Assembly: GCA_010692425.1 (NCBI GenBank)
Contig: JAAHHJ010000031.1
Location: 1-64,000 of the forward strand
DNA length: 64,000 nucleotides
Direction: 5' to 3'
Origin: Symploca sp. SIO3C6
GTDB taxonomy: Bacteria; Cyanobacteriota; Cyanobacteriia; Cyanobacteriales; Coleofasciculaceae
Shown: positions 28,653-37,743 of the stretch, piece by piece
Numbering within the stretch: the first letter of the stretch is position 1
Layout: each line of letters starts with the position of its first letter
The notes under the pieces: model-generated
Told to the model about the DNA's origin: nothing
Seen by the model: the letters and a program-made list of their open reading frames with translations, nothing else
The model's database searches: none
Made by a program: the position numbers and the translations under genes

Positions 28653-30893
28653 TTAATATAAGAGTTGTAGAGGAAGAGTGGGGGAGTTCCAGAGAGGGCG
28701 TAGTCCATTTACTCCTGCTGCGATCGCCGAACCATTGTGTACTACAGCTGCTGCTAAGGGGTGAAGTCCCACTGTCGTCGCTAACGAGAGCGCTGCTAGA
28801 TTGGGAATCACCGATAGTTTAGTATTTTGTTTGATAATATCTCTGGTTTGTTTAGCGATCGTGATCGCTTCTAGCAAACTATTTAAGTTATTTTCCATCA
28901 ATACTACCTCAGCAGTCTCGCGGGCAATATCAGAACCATTGCCAAAGGAAACCGAGACGTCAGCATAAGCTAAAGCAGCTGAATCATTAATACCATCACC
29001 CACAAAGGCTACAATCTTTCCCGACTCGTGCAGCCGACGGATAACTACTGCCTTTTGCTCTGGGAAAGCTTCAGCGTGAGTTTTATCCTCAGGGATACCC
29101 AACTGCTTTGCCACCGCCACCGCACGACGCCAATTATCTCCCGTCAGCAGGTGAATTTCGGTACCTTGATTGTGCAAAGCTTTAATCACTGCTTGACTTT
29201 CGGGGCGCGGCGGGTCAGTATATTCAATCACACCAAGCAATTGACCATTGCTAGCAACATAGATTAGTGAAGCTCCTCGCAATTCTGGATGCTTTTCATA
29301 AAGATATTCAAGACTAATTCCCTGCCTACTCAAGAAGCGAGCGCTACCCACCAAAACCCTTTCCCCATCAATGTTTGCCGCCACGCCAAGACCTACTTTA
29401 TAATCCCACTGGCGGCGAACTAACTCTGGCACGCCCTGTTGGCGAGCATAATTAACCACCGCTGTAGCTACAGGATGAGTGAGGCGCTGCTCTGCTGCTG
29501 CTGCCAATGCCAAGACTCTAGCAGGGGCAACCTCTTCAGTGATGGTGGTAACACCAACCATAACCACATCTCCCTGAGTCAGAGTGCCAGTCTTATCAAA
29601 AACCACCGCTTCTATCTCAGCTAGCTGTTCCAAAGCCCGTCCACTGCGGATGAGGATACCGCGACGTGCTGCTGCTGTCAAAGATGCTAGAACACTTGTG
29701 GGTACAGAGACGCGGATACCAGTCATAAAGTCAAGGGTGAGGATAGAAGCAGCCCGTGCCAAACTACCAGTAGTGGCGAAGACTCCGCCAGCTAGGAGAA
29801 AAGCTGGCAAAATTGCCTTATCTGCCAGTTGCGCTGCGTAATTCTCCATGCGCGTATCGTAAACTGGCGCATCCTTGACTAATTGTATGCTCTGACCAGC
29901 TCTGGTGTTAGAGCCTGTGCGCTCTGTCAAAATATAGAGCTCTCCCTCCTGAATCAAGGTGGAAGCATAGACTTTTTGACCTACTTCTCGCACCACAGGC
30001 ACTGACTCACCAGTGAGCTTTTGTTCATCGATGGAGGCTTTGCCCTGCAAAATTTTACCGTCTACGGGGATTTGTTCACCTGGGTAGACAATTACTGTGT
30101 CCCCTCGCTGCACTTGCTCAATGGGGATTTGCTCTTTACTGCCATGACGCTCTACCCAAACAGATGGATTGAGGGAGTCGAGGAGGTTTAGGGTTTGATG
30201 CGCTGATGTACGAGCAGTGCGATCGCGAATCGTATCCCCAAGTTGATGTAGCATCAAAAGTAGTGATGGTGTCATCAAGTTTCCCTGCGCAGCAGTAAGG
30301 GTAACAGCCATTAAGTCGAGGCAGTCAAGGTTGAGTTGCTGCTGTTGCCAAATACTCTTAATGGCTCTTTTGGCAACAGGAGCGCTAGCAGCGGCAACGG
30401 TTCCCCCAATAATAGCAGTAGGAATAGACAGACCAAATGGACCACTAAGTACAGCCAGGATAGTGGCAAGTAGGGGAAATTTTAGCCCAGACCAACTGCT
30501 GTCTGATTCTGACTTGTCTGAGGAAATCGAGGAGTCGGCACAGATGAGCAAAGGAGCCAGTTGAATCAAATTGGTTAGATGGGAAAGCATCTGTCTATCT
30601 GAAACTTCCTGGCTTTTATAGTTGATAGCAACAGACATAGCCGAGGGCTTAATCTGGACGCTGGTAACGCTGGATTCTTCTGCTAGTAGTGACTGTAGCC
30701 GCTGGGCATAGTTAGCATCGCAGGCCAGGCGAGGTACTCGAAACCTAACTCTTCCGGGAGTAGTATGGACAATACTATAAGCTACCCCCAACCCAAGCCC
30801 TTTGACTGATTGAGGCTGCTGCGACTGTGCTTCCTGCTCAGAGATGGCTCTGGGCTGTTTAGATATTGGGGGTAGTTCTAGTGCAGTAACCAT
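28653..30893 (-). CDS. P1B-like metal-transporting P-type ATPase
   Basis: A 746-residue heavy-metal-type P-type ATPase. The N-terminus has an HMA-like segment (HTTPGRVRFRVPRLA) without the CxxC metal site. The actuator has LTGESVPV. The phosphorylation site is DKTGTLT, preceded by a membrane helix reading MTGIRVSVPTSVLAS where a CPC-type motif normally sits. The THP dipeptide, LLTGDN and GDGINDSAALAYADV follow. The C-terminal membrane pair includes HPLAAAVVHNGSAIAAGVN. Because the CPC/SPC motif is not present, the metal cannot be inferred. It is divergent from the feo genes, across a 950-bp gap, which suggests a role in metal homeostasis. ATG at 30893. Confidence 0.85.
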   Translation of the reverse strand: MVTALELPPISKQPRAISEQEAQSQQPQSVKGLGLGVAYSIVHTTPGRVRFRVPRLACDANYAQRLQSLLAEESSVTSVQIKPSAMSVAINYKSQEVSDRQMLSHLTNLIQLAPLLICADSSISSDKSESDSSWSGLKFPLLATILAVLSGPFGLSIPTAIIGGTVAAASAPVAKRAIKSIWQQQQLNLDCLDLMAVTLTAAQGNLMTPSLLLMLHQLGDTIRDRTARTSAHQTLNLLDSLNPSVWVERHGSKEQIPIEQVQRGDTVIVYPGEQIPVDGKILQGKASIDEQKLTGESVPVVREVGQKVYASTLIQEGELYILTERTGSNTRAGQSIQLVKDAPVYDTRMENYAAQLADKAILPAFLLAGGVFATTGSLARAASILTLDFMTGIRVSVPTSVLASLTAAARRGILIRSGRALEQLAEIEAVVFDKTGTLTQGDVVMVGVTTITEEVAPARVLALAAAAEQRLTHPVATAVVNYARQQGVPELVRRQWDYKVGLGVAANIDGERVLVGSARFLSRQGISLEYLYEKHPELRGASLIYVASNGQLLGVIEYTDPPRPESQAVIKALHNQGTEIHLLTGDNWRRAVAVAKQLGIPEDKTHAEAFPEQKAVVIRRLHESGKIVAFVGDGINDSAALAYADVSVSFGNGSDIARETAEVVLMENNLNSLLEAITIAKQTRDIIKQNTKLSVIPNLAALSLATTVGLHPLAAAVVHNGSAIAAGVNGLRPLWNSPTLPLQLLY

Positions 30894-31580
30894 GAATATT
30901 TTTCCCCGCTACTCAAATACTGTTGGTGTGAACAGAGTATGTTCTCTAGTTCATTGCTGCAATCAAGACTTTCTTTACTTAGGTTTACAAGAAGCAAATA
31001 CCCTCTATTTCGAGTTTAAAAAATTACTCGAATAAAAGCTAATTTTGTAATAGTTTTTAGTTATTTAATTAAATGAAAAATATTTTTACTAACGCTGTAG
31101 TGCTTATTTTGAGGCTACTAGAGAATTTATTTTATTTATTAAATCAGGCAATTGCTAATAATTGCATCTAATACTTAGCAAGTGATAGCGTTAACTAGGA
31201 ATAATTAACAGTCTTGAGATAGAACTAGCAAAATATCCAGGGATTTATAGTGTCAAAATCATGAATGTTAGAGCGAGATTATTTGATATTTAATTGCAAT
31301 AGGAATACACAACAGATTCGGAGCCTATGAGGTACAGCTTTCAAGACATCCTTATTCCCTTCCATCTTTCAATACTTCTGCCATCTGCCTCCTGACTTGA
31401 AAGAGGGTGTAGATGTGGGGTGTAGGGGAAATAACCCTCTCTAATGCTTGATGATGAAAAAATTTTTCATCGGGACTGTTTTCTGCCTTAAAGAGGTTAG
31501 TTATATATCTCACCAGGGTCAAAAGAGCTGTAAAAGATAAGATTTTTTTAGAAAAGACTTGCAAAAATTAATTTTTAATG

Positions 31581-31601
31581 AAAATTATTATTAATAATTT
31601 T
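31581..31601. promoter_or_regulatory. 21-bp AT palindrome upstream of feoA
   Basis: AAAATTATTA-T-TAATAATTTT is a perfect dyad about 240 bp before feoA, in the gap shared with the P-type ATPase gene. It could be an iron-responsive (Fur-like) operator, but it lacks the usual GATAAT form, and AT-rich DNA produces such palindromes by chance. The gap 30894-31842 otherwise shows no gene. Confidence 0.35.
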
Positions 31602-31842
31602 AGGGATTGATAAGCTTAAAAGTATAAGTTTAAATAAGAAAAATTATGGATAGTCAGTATTGCTTTACTGCTGTTGACCAGGAAGTATCTTTTTTTATGC
31701 ATGAGGATTATCCCTGAAATAATTAGCCTTAGAGCATTTATGACCTCTTGCAGTATTTTGAATAAATGCAAATTAAGCATTATTGAAAATATTGGATTGT
31801 CAATTAATTAGGAGAAAAATTCTTAATAGTAGAAGAAGTGTA

Positions 31843-32250
31843 ATGAATGATAAAGATAGCCAAAACCACCGACAACAAAGACGCCATCAGCGCCAAGGAT
31901 GGGGGTTTACATTTTTTGGAGAAACGCCGGAAATAAGACAAAAACAGGAAAATATTAGCGAAATTACTCAAGAGTCTCTAAGTGTAGAGCAGCAACTAAA
32001 TCCTGTATCTACTAACGGAGCATCCTTCCCTTTAGCAATGGCCTCAATGGGCGATCGCTTGCAGATTGTCAAACTCACAGCCAAAGAAGGTGCGGCACGT
32101 CGCCTCCTGAGCATGGGGTTAAACCCAGGAGTAGAAGTTCAGGTAATTAGTAAAACTGCCACCAGCTCCGTCATTGTCGCGATTCAGGACAATCGAATTG
32201 GTTTGGGAGCAGGCATGGCTCACAAGGTTATCGTCACACCCAAAAATTGA
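31843..32250 (+). CDS. feoA: FeoA family protein with N-terminal extension
   Basis: A 135-residue protein. The last 75 residues are a FeoA SH3-like domain (GDRLQIVKLTAKEGAARRLLSMGLNPGVEVQVISK, then GLGAGMAHKVIV). The first 60 residues are a basic and polar extension not seen in usual 75-90-residue FeoA proteins. I use ATG 31843, preceded by AGAAGAAG; an upstream TTG start is less likely. FeoA assists the FeoB ferrous iron transporter. It opens a probable feoA-feoA-feoB-feoC operon, with about 30 bp to the next gene. Confidence 0.85.
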   Translation: MNDKDSQNHRQQRRHQRQGWGFTFFGETPEIRQKQENISEITQESLSVEQQLNPVSTNGASFPLAMASMGDRLQIVKLTAKEGAARRLLSMGLNPGVEVQVISKTATSSVIVAIQDNRIGLGAGMAHKVIVTPKN

Positions 32251-32279
32251 GTGCATTTCTAGGGCAGGAGGAACAATTG

Positions 32280-32528
32280 ATGCTAGAGAAGAAATACCTG
32301 CGGGATTTAGCAGTGGGTAGCACAGGGCGAGTAGTTAGCTACGAACAAACAACCGGGGCGTATAAGAAGAAATTATTAGCAATGGGGCTAACCAAGGGGA
32401 CTGAGTTCACCGTCACGCGAATTGCGCCCCTAGGTGATCCCGTCGAAATCCGAGTGCGGGGCTTTAAACTCAGCCTCCGCAAGCAAGAAGCAGATGCCCT
32501 TGGCGTGGAAGAATTGCCCAATCTTTAA
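32280..32528 (+). CDS. feoA: FeoA family protein (second copy)
   Basis: An 82-residue FeoA: YLRDLAVGSTGRVVSYEQTTGAYKKKLLAMGLTKGTEFTVTRIAPLGDPVEIRVRG, the usual single-domain length. ATG 32280 is chosen because AGGAGGAA lies 7 bp upstream, a strong ribosome-binding site; the longer open frame beginning at 32247 has none. Its partner upstream is the extended FeoA and downstream is FeoB. Two FeoA copies in tandem suggest separate tasks or a hetero-oligomer on FeoB. Confidence 0.9.
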   Translation: MLEKKYLRDLAVGSTGRVVSYEQTTGAYKKKLLAMGLTKGTEFTVTRIAPLGDPVEIRVRGFKLSLRKQEADALGVEELPNL

Positions 32529-32627
32529 GATTCTTAATTAATGATTAATGCTCAAAATTTTGAAAATTGATTAATTTCAATATTGCTCTGAATTTGTGGT
32601 AGGACTCAATAGTTGAGAAATTGAACT

Positions 32628-34967
32628 ATGACACAAAAGATAATTAGTCTAGTGGGTAATCCCAACTGCGGGAAAACCACCCTCTTCAACAACCTCACTG
32701 GTACTAACCAGCGCACAGGCAATTGGCCAGGAGTTACGGTTGAGCGCAAGGAAGGCGTTTATAGGTACAATAGCAGCTCAATCACAGTGGTTGATCTACC
32801 GGGCGTTTATTCCTTGGACGCTGAAGATGAAGAGACTGGACTCGATGAAACAATTGCGCGGGATTATCTCCTCTCCGGTGAAGCTCATTTGATCCTAAAT
32901 ATCATCGATGCTTCCAACTTAGAGCGCAACTTCTACCTAACTACTCAAATTCTTGAAATGCGCCTACCAATGTTGGTGGCGCTCAACATGATGGATGTTG
33001 CCAAGGAGCGAGGTATAGGCATCGATACCGCCATACTCTCAGAGCGCCTAGGTTGCTGCGTGATGCCGATAGTTGCCTCGCGGGGAGAGGGGACTTCTCA
33101 ACTGCGCGATACTATCTACCGAGAACTCCAAAACCCTACCCGAACCCAAAGCTACGTTGCCTATCCCCCTGTAGTGGAAGAGGCGATCGCTCAATTAGTG
33201 CCCTTGGTGAACGAAAAAAGCGCCAATCCTACAGTCGAGCCGCGTTGGGGGGCGCTGAAATTGCTGCAATACCAGGATCAAGTCGCACCAGAACTTAACA
33301 ACAAGGATGTAGAAAAGCTAATAGTCAAGCACCGACGCCAGATCCATCAGGTGCTAGAGGAAGACATTGATATCATTATCGCAGATAGCCGCTATGGCTT
33401 TGTTCGCCAGGTACTCCAGGGAGCAGCAAAACTCACTAGGGAAGTCAGCACTACCGTTTCCGACAAAATTGATCAAGTGGTTCTCAACCGCTGGTTAGGC
33501 ATCCCCATTTTCCTGGCAGTGATGTATCTGATGTTCATGTTTACAATCAATGTCGGCAGCGCCTTCATTGATTTGTTCGACATTTTGTGTGGCACTATCT
33601 TTGTTGATGGCTTCGGTCAACTACTTTCTAGTATCGGCACGCCAGAATGGCTCAAAGTCCTGCTCGCAGACGGAGCTGGCGGCGGGATCCAAACAGTCGC
33701 CACCTTTATCCCAGTAATTAGCTTTTTGTTTTTGTTTCTCTCCTTTCTGGAAGACTCCGGTTATATGGCGCGAGCTGCCTTTGTTATGGACCGCTTCATG
33801 CGCTTTGTTGGTTTGCCAGGGAAATCCTTTGTACCAATGCTAGTGGGCTTCGGCTGTAACGTGCCAGCAATTATGGCGACGCGCACTTTGGAAAACCGAC
33901 GAGATCGCCTGATGACGATTATGATGAACCCCTTCATGTCCTGCGGGGCGCGGCTGCCAGTTTACGCCCTGTTTGCTGCTGCTTTCTTTCCCATCGCTGG
34001 TCAGAATTTGGTTTTTGGACTCTACCTCATCGGCATTGGCATGGCAGTGTTGACTGGTTTGATTTTGAAAAATACCCTACTGCGGGGGGAAGCTTCACCC
34101 TTCGTGATGGAGTTGCCCCCTTATCACCTGCCGAATGTGAAGGGGGTGCTGCTGCGCACCTGGGATCGTCTCAAGGCTTTCGTACTGCGTGCTGGGAAAG
34201 TAATCGTTTTGATGGTGATGGTACTGAGTTTATTGAACTCGATTGGCACTGACGGCTCCTTTGGTAATCAAGATAGCCAGAAATCCGTACTCAGTGCTGC
34301 GAGTCGCTCAATTACTCCAGTCTTCGCGCCGATGGGTCTTAGCCAAGAAAACTGGCCTGCTACTGTCGGCATCTTTACCGGCATTTTCGCTAAGGAGGCA
34401 GTAGTTGGTACTCTAGATTCAGTTTACGGCACACTAGCCCAGGAAGAGGCGATCGCAGCTGGTACAGTTCCTGAACAAGAGCTGTTCGACTTTTGGGGTG
34501 GCATTGGCGAAGCATTTGCCACGATCCCAGCTAATTTAGCTGAAGTTTCTGGTACTCTGCTTGACCCCCTAGGCATCAACATTGGCGATGTTAGCCAAGT
34601 CGAAGAAGTGGCTCAAGAGCAAGAGATTACTGTCGGAACCTTTGGAGCAATGGTTAAGCGCTTTGACGGTCGAGTAGGTGCTTTTGCGTATCTGCTATTC
34701 GTACTCATGTATTTCCCCTGCGTCGCGGCAACTGCAGCAATCTACCGCGAGACCAATTTGCAATGGATGCTATTTGCTGCCGGATGGACTACTGGTCTTG
34801 CCTATTGGAGCGCGACGCTATTCTACCAAGCAGCAACTTTCTCTCGACATCCTGGTTCTTCTCTAGCTTGGATTGCTGGATTAGCTGCTCTCATGGCGGT
34901 AGTAATTGGGGTAATGAGGATAGCGCGACCTATTGACAGAGTCAAGCAGCAAGCAGTTACCCATTAA
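32628..34967 (+). CDS. feoB: Ferrous iron transporter FeoB
   Basis: A 779-residue FeoB. The N-terminal G domain has the P-loop GNPNCGKTT at about 10-18, the switch region VTVERKEG, DLPG and NMMD. It is followed by the GDI helical domain, two membrane gate repeats (VPMLVGFGCNVPAIMATRT and IFTGIFAKEAVVG) and more than eight membrane segments. The length is normal. It drives GTP-dependent Fe(II) uptake across the plasma membrane. It is preceded by two feoA genes and followed 11 bp later by the feoC-like gene, so it is an operon member. Confidence 0.95.
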   Translation: MTQKIISLVGNPNCGKTTLFNNLTGTNQRTGNWPGVTVERKEGVYRYNSSSITVVDLPGVYSLDAEDEETGLDETIARDYLLSGEAHLILNIIDASNLERNFYLTTQILEMRLPMLVALNMMDVAKERGIGIDTAILSERLGCCVMPIVASRGEGTSQLRDTIYRELQNPTRTQSYVAYPPVVEEAIAQLVPLVNEKSANPTVEPRWGALKLLQYQDQVAPELNNKDVEKLIVKHRRQIHQVLEEDIDIIIADSRYGFVRQVLQGAAKLTREVSTTVSDKIDQVVLNRWLGIPIFLAVMYLMFMFTINVGSAFIDLFDILCGTIFVDGFGQLLSSIGTPEWLKVLLADGAGGGIQTVATFIPVISFLFLFLSFLEDSGYMARAAFVMDRFMRFVGLPGKSFVPMLVGFGCNVPAIMATRTLENRRDRLMTIMMNPFMSCGARLPVYALFAAAFFPIAGQNLVFGLYLIGIGMAVLTGLILKNTLLRGEASPFVMELPPYHLPNVKGVLLRTWDRLKAFVLRAGKVIVLMVMVLSLLNSIGTDGSFGNQDSQKSVLSAASRSITPVFAPMGLSQENWPATVGIFTGIFAKEAVVGTLDSVYGTLAQEEAIAAGTVPEQELFDFWGGIGEAFATIPANLAEVSGTLLDPLGINIGDVSQVEEVAQEQEITVGTFGAMVKRFDGRVGAFAYLLFVLMYFPCVAATAAIYRETNLQWMLFAAGWTTGLAYWSATLFYQAATFSRHPGSSLAWIAGLAALMAVVIGVMRIARPIDRVKQQAVTH

Positions 34968-34978
34968 TTAATTGGACA

Positions 34979-35197
34979 ATGATTTTAATTGAAATTCAGC
35001 AATACCTTTCAGAGCAGGGCAGAGCTTCCCTGGAGCAAATAGCCCTCCACTTCCATATGGATGAGGAGGCTTTGCGGGGAATGCTCAGGCATCTTGTCCG
35101 CAAAGGCAGAGTAAGAAAACTACCTCTTCCAGAACACTGTCACGGATGCACTGAGTGTCGCACTGAGTGCATCGAGTTCTATCAGAGTAGTTGTTAG
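34979..35197 (+). CDS. feoC: FeoC-like iron-sulfur transcriptional regulator
   Basis: A 72-residue protein with an N-terminal winged-helix (LIEIQQYLSEQGRASLEQIALHF, MDEEALRGMLRHLVRKGRV) and a Cys-rich tail (CHGCTECRTECIEFYQSSC, five cysteines), as in FeoC proteins that bind an iron-sulfur cluster. It probably senses iron/oxygen and modulates FeoB stability or feo expression. It follows feoB by 11 bp and is convergent with the next gene, their stops being only about 5 bp apart. The start ATG at 34979 is unambiguous. Confidence 0.85.
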   Translation: MILIEIQQYLSEQGRASLEQIALHFHMDEEALRGMLRHLVRKGRVRKLPLPEHCHGCTECRTECIEFYQSSC

Positions 35198-35201
35198 TAT
35201 G

Positions 35202-35942
35202 TCATTTACTTCCTAAGTGCGACCATTCTTCTGGCAGCATATTGGCGATAATTTCAAAATTACCATTGCCATCAGGCTTTAGTACATAAGCTATTCCTTG
35301 AGGATCCGGATAAATACCAGTTGCCGACTCAAAAATATCATCGTGTCCGACAATAACTGTGTTGCTTCGAGTTTCTGGTACGGCAGTTAACAACGGCATT
35401 ACCTTAGCTTTCATCTGTGCCACTTGTTCCTCTGTATAATCTTCAAAAGGAAGAAAATTTAAAGCCGGATTTTTGTCATATTTACCAAAAGCTAAATCAG
35501 CCGTTTTCCAAGCACGACAATACTGACTAGATATAACCTTACCGACAGGAATAGATTTATCTTCAAATGCTGCACCAATAGTTCTAGCTTGTTGCCATCC
35601 AATTTCACTTAGTACGCGCTGAGTCGCGCAATTGTTGACATCAGCCGTAACTTGGTCGGCATAATCTTTTTCAGTTTGAGCATGTCGGAAGTAGATGACG
35701 TGACCGCCTTGGCGTAAAGCACTAAGCAATTTTGCACCACTGAGTTTATCCTGAAAATTGGCATTGGCTTGTTCTCCAGGGCTCAACTCGATACCACCTT
35801 CGCCATCTTGGGATAAGAGGTGAGTATGTACAGGAAGTTCGTTGATTTCTTCTGCATTAACTTGAGGATTACTAGATACACCAATAAAGGTTACTAAACC
35901 TAAAGCTAGAAATAATTCTACGGATTTTAGCTCGTGATTCAT
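35202..35942 (-). CDS. Exported histidine phosphatase superfamily protein
   Basis: A 246-residue phosphatase-like protein. An N-terminal hydrophobic segment (VELFLALGLVTFIGVSSN, residues 8-25) with a likely cleavage near NA29-E suggests export. The catalytic motif is FRHAQTEKDY, where the RH of RHA is the phospho-accepting His. A second histidine lies in TVIVGHDDIFESATG. It fits the branch-1 histidine phosphatase family. The substrate is unknown; periplasmic phosphate scavenging is an inference. Its 3' end nearly touches feoC, but the gene has its own orientation. Confidence 0.85.
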   Translation of the reverse strand: MNHELKSVELFLALGLVTFIGVSSNPQVNAEEINELPVHTHLLSQDGEGGIELSPGEQANANFQDKLSGAKLLSALRQGGHVIYFRHAQTEKDYADQVTADVNNCATQRVLSEIGWQQARTIGAAFEDKSIPVGKVISSQYCRAWKTADLAFGKYDKNPALNFLPFEDYTEEQVAQMKAKVMPLLTAVPETRSNTVIVGHDDIFESATGIYPDPQGIAYVLKPDGNGNFEIIANMLPEEWSHLGSK

Positions 35943-36045
35943 GATCTTGGCTTATTTGATCTTGGCTTATTTGAGAAAAAGTTGCAAGAGATTAGATTAA
36001 CCTTAAGGCGCACTCCATGTCTACACTATTAGGAAGTGTGACATA

Positions 36046-36076
36046 CTCCCCTCCTAACCCTTCGGGTATAGAAGGG
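36046..36076. repeat. UUCG-loop hairpin, possible IS end relic
   Basis: The segment around 36050-36075 (cccctcctaacccttcgggtatagaagggg) folds with an ACCC-TTCG-GGT inner stem and a CCCCT/AAGGGG outer stem. It resembles short IS200/605-type ends but lacks a recognisable partner. Confidence 0.35.
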
Positions 36077-36104
36077 GCTTCTAGAAAATGTCTAAGAAAA
36101 GCCT

Positions 36105-36126
36105 ACACTTCCTGATCAGAAAGTGT
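36105..36126 (-). terminator. Terminator of futA
   Basis: A hairpin with arms acactt/aagtgt around a ctgatcag palindrome lies 10 bp downstream of the futA stop. On the minus strand it is followed by taggcttttctt. Confidence 0.6.
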
Positions 36127-36135
36127 GGAAATGTG

Positions 36136-37212
36136 TTACTTCCAGCCGCCGCGATCCATAATCTTAAGTGCCTCTGCATTTTTCGCACCAAAGACAGAGG
36201 CACTGAGTTGGTCTTCTTGGAAGTTGCCGAAGCTTTCAACAATTGGATCTAAAGGAACATTGGCGACAACAGGATATTCACTATTGCCCTTGGCGAAAAT
36301 CTCTTGAGCCTCAAGGCTAACCAGATGTTCCAAAAACTTAACTGCTCCTTCTTGATTGGGAGCAGTTTTAACTACACCGCCGCCACTGATATTAACATGG
36401 GTGCCGCGATCGCGTTGGTTAGGGAAGAAGACACCAACCTTTTTAAAAACTTCCTGTTCTGCTGGATCATTGGACTTAGCAAAGCGTGGTAGATAGTAAG
36501 TATTAGCGATCGCTAAGTCACTTACACCAGCAGCAGCAGCTCTAATTTGGGCACGATCATTGCCTTCAGGGGGTCTTGCGAAATTAGCAACAAAACCGCG
36601 CACCCACTCTTCAGTCTTTTGATCTCCATGGGCTGCGATCAAGGAACCGATGAGGGATTGATTATAGATATTGCTGGATGAGCGCACAGCAATTCTACCT
36701 TTCCACTGGGGAGCTGTTAGCTCTTCGTAGCTAGATAGTTCTGAGGGATTAACCTTATCTTTGTTATACATAATCACCCGTGCTCTTTTAGAAAGACCAT
36801 ACCAACGGCCTTCAGAGTCTCGGAGGTTTGGCGGCACAGCGGCGGTGAGCGTTGAAGAATTAATCGGCAAAAAGATGTCATCTTGGGTTGCCCGCCACAG
36901 ACGCCCAGCATCAACAGTGATGAAAACGTCAGCTGGACTATTGGCACCCTCACTTTTAATTCGCTCCAGCAAGGCATCTGCCTTAGCTTCAACCAGGTTG
37001 ACCTTAATGCCCGTCTTTTCAGTAAAGCTATCGTACAATCTTTGGTCAGTATCGTAGTGACGTGCTGAGTAGAGATTGAGTACGTCTTTGGGTGTTTGGA
37101 CTATGATTGTCGGTCCTTGAGCCACACTTCGCTTCACCTTGCCTAATTGTCCCGCTGTCACAGCTGCCATAGCCGTACCAGTAGCTAGAAAAACACGCCT
37201 AGAAATCTTCAT
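36136..37212 (-). CDS. futA: Ferric iron-binding protein FutA
   Basis: A 358-residue periplasmic iron-binding protein of the Fut/Idi family. The N-terminus has a twin-arginine-type leader (SRRVFLATGTAMAAVTAG). The mature part reads VLNLYSARHYDTDQRLYDSFTEKTGIKV, with SSNIYNQSLIG and ANTYYLPRFA; the double tyrosine in the latter is the usual ferric ligand pair. It delivers ferric iron to FutB/FutC, which are not in this window, so the cognate permease genes are elsewhere. It lies beside the feo block, with a CP43-family relic beyond its upstream region. Confidence 0.9.
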   Translation of the reverse strand: MKISRRVFLATGTAMAAVTAGQLGKVKRSVAQGPTIIVQTPKDVLNLYSARHYDTDQRLYDSFTEKTGIKVNLVEAKADALLERIKSEGANSPADVFITVDAGRLWRATQDDIFLPINSSTLTAAVPPNLRDSEGRWYGLSKRARVIMYNKDKVNPSELSSYEELTAPQWKGRIAVRSSSNIYNQSLIGSLIAAHGDQKTEEWVRGFVANFARPPEGNDRAQIRAAAAGVSDLAIANTYYLPRFAKSNDPAEQEVFKKVGVFFPNQRDRGTHVNISGGGVVKTAPNQEGAVKFLEHLVSLEAQEIFAKGNSEYPVVANVPLDPIVESFGNFQEDQLSASVFGAKNAEALKIMDRGGWK

Positions 37213-37392
37213 ATTCTGAGTTTCCCTTCTGTAATGACAAACCTGAGCAGATCAGGTCTACTCAGGAATTTTTATTGATACTGTATTGTACGCTAATGCA
37301 GTGATTCTTAATTATCAGGAAATTAGAATTAATCCAGCCACTAGTAAAGCCAAGGTTAGAAAGTCAGCCAATGCAGCTCTAAATGAATCCTC

Positions 37393-37740
37393 CTAACTAA
37401 GTTGCCCTTCTCCGGAGCTAGCTCTCAAAGCATGCCAGCTATAACCTCCCAAGAACAATAAACCGAGAGCAAGCTGAATGGCTACGGCTTCTTGGCGATA
37501 AGTACTATAAAATTCAGTTGGAAAAACTGTAGTGTTATCTATAAAAAATAGCAGGAAATAAAAGCCTTTAGCGATAAAGCAGCCAGAGATTAAGAAAAAA
37601 GTGCATCTCCACTAAAAATCACAGCCTGTTTGAACCAAATAAAGGGTTCAGTGACAATGTGCCATGTACCACCAGTAATGCAAAGTACACCAATCAAAAT
37701 ATGACCCCAGCCCAAAACATAATTAAACCTGCATGAGTAC
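37393..37740 (-). pseudogene. Relic of a CP43/IsiA/Pcb-family chlorophyll protein gene
   Basis: The minus strand encodes, in pieces, HAGLIMFWAGVIF, GWGHILIGVLCITGG followed by WHIVTEPFIWFKQAVIFSGDALFS, then after a stop in place of Tyr SLAALSLKAFISCYFL, and after a frame change DNTTVFPTEFYSTY and LGLLFLGGYSWHALRA. These match, in order, conserved segments of CP43/IsiA/Pcb antenna proteins, with large internal deletions, one stop and a frameshift. The 5' end abuts the stop of the SPOR gene. Confidence 0.7.
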
Positions 37741-37743
37741 CCT

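Noticed and set aside
31352-31564. 70-residue frame on the minus strand in the ATPase-feo gap
   Set aside because: It has low-complexity composition, no ribosome-binding site and no recognisable motif.
37213-37330. Fur box in the futA promoter
   Set aside because: Only loosely AT-rich sequence is present; no acceptable match to GATAAT-type repeats was found.
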